Part shown: in pieces, positions 5,847 to 8,627 of the stretch | Position numbering within the stretch: position 1 is the stretch's first letter | How the letters are laid out: the number at the start of each line of letters is the position of its first letter | DNA from: Microcaldota archaeon | GTDB lineage: Archaea; Micrarchaeota; Micrarchaeia; Burarchaeales; JAKAKT01 | DNA: 8,627 nucleotides | Assembly: GCA_026396425.1 (NCBI GenBank) | Contig: JAPLWU010000020.1 | Location: 1 to 8,627 of the forward strand | Direction of reading: 5' to 3' | The notes under the pieces: generated by a model | Database searches by the model: none | The model's input: only the letters and a program-made list of their open reading frames with translations | What the model was told of the DNA's origin: nothing | Position numbers and translations under genes: made by a program

Positions 5847-6491
5847 TTATTTCTTGTACTTGGCGAGGTCGGAGAGCCATTTCTTGTTGTCCTTGGCCAC
5901 TTCCGAAACCGTGTCCTTCAGGCCCAGGCCAAGCGCAATGCCGAGGCCGAGGCCAATGGCCACGCAGAAGGCGAGCACGAAGTACCTGAAGGCATCGGCC
6001 AGCAGGGTCGTGTTTATCCTGAGCTCGTCAAGCGCAGCCACGACGCCCACGTAGACGACGAGCACCTCGATGACGAGGGCCACACCATGGGACGCGGGTA
6101 TGCCGCCCGCGGCCTTTATCCTGTCGCCCATGTAGTCGGCTATTATCAGCACGAAGGCCATGAGCACGAGCGCCCTGACGAGGCCGACCATGAAAACCAC
6201 GAACGACTGGAGGTATGCGGTTATCACCGAGGCCTGCAGGAGAAGCGCAGCCTGCTCGATGAACACGAGGAACACGAGCACCTTGGCCATTGTCACGAAG
6301 AAGCTTACCGGCGATATGCCCAGAATCGAGTCGTGGAGGCCGTGCTTCTTGAGCCAGTCCTGGAACCTGAGTCCGGCGAAAATCCATCCCACTATCCACC
6401 CCGCAACCTCGGCCGCAATCGGCGAGAGCAGGAATACCAAAATTGCCAGAATGATGTTCTCGCTTATTTGAAGACCTCCCAGTTCCAACAT
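5847..6491 (-). CDS. Five-helix membrane protein of the conserved TM-helix (MscS/CmpX-like) type
   Basis: The 214-residue product has membrane helices at about 13-39, 61-84, 94-118, 136-157 and 168-191 and a short basic cytoplasmic tail. The last helix, with GLGLGIALGLGLKDTVSEV, resembles the Gly/Ala-rich pore-type helix and the following GLG-x-D/R-D motif of conserved TM-helix repeat proteins and MscS-like channels. The beta domain of true MscS is absent, so this would be a minimal relative; mechanosensitive gating is inference. An in-frame ATG at 6521 would add 10 residues, but it lies only 3 nt from the TATA-like box at 6524-6530 and would precede the expected transcription start. The ATG at 6491 is preceded by GGGTGATAGG, a plausible Shine-Dalgarno, and is preferred. 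It is transcribed alone and followed by a terminator-like hairpin. Confidence 0.82.
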   Translation of the reverse strand: MLELGGLQISENIILAILVFLLSPIAAEVAGWIVGWIFAGLRFQDWLKKHGLHDSILGISPVSFFVTMAKVLVFLVFIEQAALLLQASVITAYLQSFVVFMVGLVRALVLMAFVLIIADYMGDRIKAAGGIPASHGVALVIEVLVVYVGVVAALDELRINTTLLADAFRYFVLAFCVAIGLGLGIALGLGLKDTVSEVAKDNKKWLSDLAKYKK

Positions 6492-6523
6492 CCTATCACC
6501 CGAAGCAATAGGCCCTCCCATGG

Positions 6524-6530
6524 TATAAAT
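6524..6530 (-). promoter_or_regulatory. TATA box for the TM-helix protein gene
   Basis: The minus strand reads ATTTATA followed by CC, a good archaeal TATA match. Transcription would start near 6500, placing the GGGTGATAGG site and the ATG at 6491 immediately downstream. This box is the main reason for rejecting the upstream ATG at 6521. Confidence 0.6.
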
Positions 6531-6540
6531 AGGTTGTGGT

Positions 6541-6748
6541 GGGGAGGGCCTTTAAGTCCGGTTGGCTTGTTTTTCAGTTCGAGTTTTGTTCGCTTGGTTT
6601 TTCAGTTCTGGTTTTTGATTTCGGGTTTTTTGTTTTGATTTATTTTTTTGTTTCTTTTTTTTTGTTTTGGGTGTTGCTTCGGTTTTTGCTTCTGTTGCTT
6701 CGGTTTTTTGTTTCCTTTTTCGGGTTCGAGCGAGTACTAACCAGCTTC
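6541..6748. other. T-rich, adenine-poor intergenic tract with imperfect direct repeats
   Basis: This is a gene-free divergent spacer. From about 6569 to 6722 the plus strand is dominated by T with G/C and very few A, including runs of T at 6641-6668. Short direct repeats are visible: GCTTGTTTTTCAGTTC at 6565-6580 against GCTTGGTTTTTCAGTTC at 6592-6608, and TGTTGCTTCGGTTTT at 6672-6686 and 6693-6707. A continuous frame exists but gives only Phe/Leu/Val-rich low-complexity translation, so I do not call it a gene. The tract may block read-through, disfavour nucleosome-like packing or be simple-sequence expansion. Confidence 0.6.
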
Positions 6749-6758
6749 TTTTTTAAAT
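6749..6758 (+). promoter_or_regulatory. TATA-like box for the chimeric open frame
   Basis: TTTTTTAAAT lies 22-31 nt before the ATG at 6780. This spacing predicts a transcript starting at or just before the start codon. The GAGGGC immediately before the ATG is too close to act as a normal Shine-Dalgarno. Confidence 0.5.
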
Positions 6759-6779
6759 CCAATTGAGAGTATAGAGGGC

Positions 6780-8342
6780 ATGGCCAGGAGGAAGGCCTAT
6801 TTTTTCGCGGCTGCCGCATCCGTGCTAGTCATGGCGCTGGGCGCTGCAATCTACCTCGTTTTCGAGAGCTTCGCCTATGCGCTCGCATTCGTGGCAGCTT
6901 CGTTCATCCTGCTTCTCGCGGCCGGGCTTCTTCTGCCTGGATATTACAGGCGGATTTCTTACAGCGACGGGAAGCGGGACGAGGCCGTGCGGACCAGGAA
7001 GCTCGAGCTGGCGCGCGAGATATGCGAGTCCTGCCTGGGCATGCGAAAACTCCTTGAGGAGGCCGGACGCGAGATTGACACGAAGGCGGAGCTTGAGGGG
7101 CTGGGGAAGCTGGGAGAGGAGCTCGCTTCCATGAGATGCTTCAACGCCAAGTTCGGGGTTGACGACGGCGAGATTGACAGGGCAAGCATAACGATGATTG
7201 CGGCCAAGAAGGCCGAGGTCGGGGACAGGCTTGGCGCCATTGACCGGCTGGTCTCCGCGAGATACGCTGACAGGGTGCGGAGGGAGGCGACCGAACTCCT
7301 GCAGTCGGTGGGCATGCTGAGCGACGCGGGCTACGGCATAGGCGAGGAGGCCGAGAAGCTCAACCGGATGATGAGCGCGAGCGGGAGCCTCGCCGAGGAG
7401 ATAGGGAAAAGCAGGGAGATGGAAGGGATGGGTGAGGGCATAATCCGCAAGTGCGTGGACGAGGCCGCCGAGCTCTCGAAAATCTCCGGGGGCAAGCCGG
7501 ATTTGCCGAAAGGGGGAATCGGAGAGCGTGCCAGGGCGCTTTGCAGGATAAGGGGCAGGTTCTCCCAGTCCGTGAAGGGCGACTTCTCGAGCCTGCGCTC
7601 CTCGCTGCTGGCCGCGCTCGAATCAGTGACGAGTTCGTTGGACTCGGGAGTCCCGGAGGAGGCGAGGAGGAAGCTCGAGCTCCCCGCCGACCCGTTCGAG
7701 CTGCTGTCGATGGCGGTCTCCGCCGTCTTCCGGAGCTGGGAGAACGATCGGGCCGACGCGTACCGCAAGCTGAACGGCATCCCGTCCGACTGGGGCACCG
7801 CCGTGACGGTCCAGTCGATGGTCTTCGGCAACCTGGGCGAGAGCTCGGGAACCGGCGTCGCCTTCACCCGCAACGCCGCCACCGGCGAGAACGAGTTCTA
7901 CGGCGAGTTCCTGGTGAATGCGCAGGGCGAGGACGTCGTGGCCGGCACGCGCACGCCGCAGAGGATCGCCGAGATGGCCAAGCACTGGCCGGAGATGGCG
8001 CGCCAGCTCGAGGAGGTGCGCACCCGGCTGGAGCGCCACTACCGCGACATGCAGGACATCGAGTTCACCATCGAGCGAGGTCGGCTCTACGTCCTGCAGA
8101 CCCGGAACGGCAAGCGCACGGGGCTCGCCGCGGTTCGCATCGCGGTGGAGATGGCCGACGAGAAGATCATCTCCCGCGAGGAGGCGGTCCTGCGGGTCGA
8201 GCCCGAGTCGCTGAACCACGTCATGCGCCCGATCTTCGACATCGCGGCGAAGGAGGCGGCGATCCGGGCCGGGCGCCTGCTCGCGAAGGGGCTCCCCGCG
8301 GGGCCGGGCGCCGCCTGCGGCCAAGTCGTGTTCTTCGCCTAG
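6780..8342 (+). CDS. Chimeric open frame: membrane-anchored helical protein joined to a PPDK fragment
   Basis: The 520-residue frame has two unrelated parts. Residues 1-301 start with two membrane helices (about 7-28 and 32-52), then a Glu/Lys/Arg-rich, probably coiled-coil cytoplasmic region that I do not recognise. From about residue 302 (PADPFELL) the sequence is pyruvate, phosphate dikinase: TAVTVQSMVFGN, SSGTGVAFTRN, NAQGEDVVAG, then MQDIEFTIE and LQTRNGKR (residues 424-444). It ends at TAG (8340-8342), inside a conserved PPDK stretch. By hand count arginine codons change from about 17 AGR and 12 CGN before the join to 1 AGR and 20 CGN after it, and ATA (six before) disappears. PPDK needs the N-terminal half of its ATP-grasp domain, which is missing, so a working enzyme is unlikely. 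The first part is probably a real gene cut at the join. An assembly chimera is at least as likely as a true fusion. Confidence 0.7.
   Translation: MARRKAYFFAAAASVLVMALGAAIYLVFESFAYALAFVAASFILLLAAGLLLPGYYRRISYSDGKRDEAVRTRKLELAREICESCLGMRKLLEEAGREIDTKAELEGLGKLGEELASMRCFNAKFGVDDGEIDRASITMIAAKKAEVGDRLGAIDRLVSARYADRVRREATELLQSVGMLSDAGYGIGEEAEKLNRMMSASGSLAEEIGKSREMEGMGEGIIRKCVDEAAELSKISGGKPDLPKGGIGERARALCRIRGRFSQSVKGDFSSLRSSLLAALESVTSSLDSGVPEEARRKLELPADPFELLSMAVSAVFRSWENDRADAYRKLNGIPSDWGTAVTVQSMVFGNLGESSGTGVAFTRNAATGENEFYGEFLVNAQGEDVVAGTRTPQRIAEMAKHWPEMARQLEEVRTRLERHYRDMQDIEFTIERGRLYVLQTRNGKRTGLAAVRIAVEMADEKIISREEAVLRVEPESLNHVMRPIFDIAAKEAAIRAGRLLAKGLPAGPGAACGQVVFFA
7660..7690. other. Composition and homology breakpoint
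   Basis: Upstream of here the frame is of archaeal codon style with AGG-AGG-AAG at 7665-7673. Downstream, starting at CCC-GCC-GAC-CCG (7683-7694), it aligns with PPDK in mid-domain. The short palindromic string CTCGAGCTC (7674-7682) lies at the boundary and could be shared microhomology. The exact base cannot be fixed by eye. Confidence 0.6.
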
Positions 8343-8627
8343 GACGCGGTGGCCTGGAAGGCGCGCGGTGAGACGGTGGTCCTGGCCCGCCACGAGACCA
8401 GCCCCGAGGACATCAGGGGAATGGACGCGGCGGCCGGGTTCCTGACCGCCTTCGGCGGGATGACGAGCCACGCCGCCCTGGTGGCCCGGCAGATGGGCAA
8501 GGTGGCGGTGGTGGGCTGTCCGGTACTGTCCTTCGACTACCAGGCTCGGACGATGACGGTGGCCACGGCCCAGGGGCCGCGCGTGGTCCGCGAGGGGGAC
8601 TGGATCTCGGTGGACGGACTCCTCGGC
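7683..8627 (+). pseudogene. ppdK: Pyruvate, phosphate dikinase internal fragment with an in-frame stop (partial both ends)
   Basis: PPDK converts pyruvate, ATP and phosphate to phosphoenolpyruvate, AMP and pyrophosphate. The fragment covers the C-terminal part of the ATP-grasp domain and the phosphohistidine domain. By recall of the Clostridium symbiosum enzyme, Glu428, Gln440 and Arg442 of the open frame correspond to its ATP-site Glu323, Gln335 and Arg337, with the same spacing. TAG at 8340-8342 replaces what is normally an acidic residue before DAVAWKARGE, and the same frame then continues with ETSPEDIRGM and GGMTSHAAL; the catalytic His is codon 8469-8471. It runs on to EGDWISVDG at the window edge. 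The start of the enzyme is absent and the PEP/pyruvate barrel lies beyond the edge. Codon use is that of a high-GC bacterium, unlike the rest of the window. One point mutation or base-call error could explain the stop. Confidence 0.85.

Noticed and set aside
6536..6766. Plus-strand frame of 76 Phe/Leu/Val-rich residues that looks like membrane helices
   Set aside because: T-rich low-complexity DNA encodes Phe and Leu by default. It lacks an ATG start and a ribosome site.
6780..8342. A novel membrane-bound PPDK as a new signalling or energy enzyme
   Set aside because: The N-terminal half of the ATP-binding domain is missing, codon use changes at the join, and a stop precedes the catalytic His. 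An artefact or pseudogene is the simpler reading.
7623..8471. Minus-strand 282-codon frame over the PPDK region
   Set aside because: Clear homology lies on the plus strand; high GC at third positions keeps the antisense frame open.

Overview
The window reads as a piece of an archaeal genome, probably from a DPANN-type or other uncultivated lineage (inference). Grounds: an archaeal-type cofactor-independent phosphoglycerate mutase at the left edge; TATA-like boxes about 22-45 nt before several starts, some close enough to imply leaderless mRNAs; frequent AGG (Arg) and ATA (Ile) codons; and several secreted or membrane-anchored proteins typical of archaeal cell surfaces. The last ~950 bases are different: from about 7683 the sequence encodes the middle of a bacterial-looking pyruvate, phosphate dikinase with CGN-dominated arginine codons and no ATA. 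The right end is therefore best treated as a foreign segment, from either a genomic join or an assembly chimera.

Layout. 1-957 (+): 5'-truncated apgM. 958-1300: a gene-free stretch packed with nested inverted repeats, including two copies of what looks like one branched-hairpin element, followed by a TATA-like box. 1301-1579 (+): a small secreted protein with eight cysteines. 1580-1724: short spacer with a 19-nt tandem repeat. 1725-2330 and 2344-4260 (-): a probable two-gene unit, transcribed from an NHL beta-propeller surface protein into a two-membrane-helix coiled-coil protein. 4261-4386: spacer holding the NHL gene promoter and a 30-nt in-phase duplication of the end of the next gene. 4387-5742 (-): a second signal-peptide / ectodomain / C-terminal-anchor protein with eight extracellular cysteines. 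5758-5822: terminator-like hairpin and T-rich tract. 5847-6491 (-): a five-helix membrane protein related to the conserved TM-helix (MscS/CmpX-like) families. 6492-6779: a divergent intergenic region containing a striking T-rich tract. 6780-8342 (+): an open frame whose first ~301 codons encode a membrane-anchored helical protein of archaeal codon style and whose remainder is the PPDK fragment. An in-frame TAG interrupts that fragment before its catalytic histidine, and PPDK coding resumes in the same frame to the edge.

How the genes fit together. The central block (1301-6491) is dominated by proteins predicted to sit in or outside the membrane: a disulfide-rich secreted peptide, two type-I-like anchored ectodomains with Lys/Arg-rich tails, a two-helix coiled-coil protein and a multi-helix channel-like protein. 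A role at the cell envelope is a reasonable inference, but no specific pathway is shown. apgM (glycolysis/gluconeogenesis) is unrelated. The signals most worth following are the paired hairpin elements at 998-1238 and the chimeric open frame at the right end. I do not see a recognisable defence, CRISPR, biosynthetic or mobile-element system.
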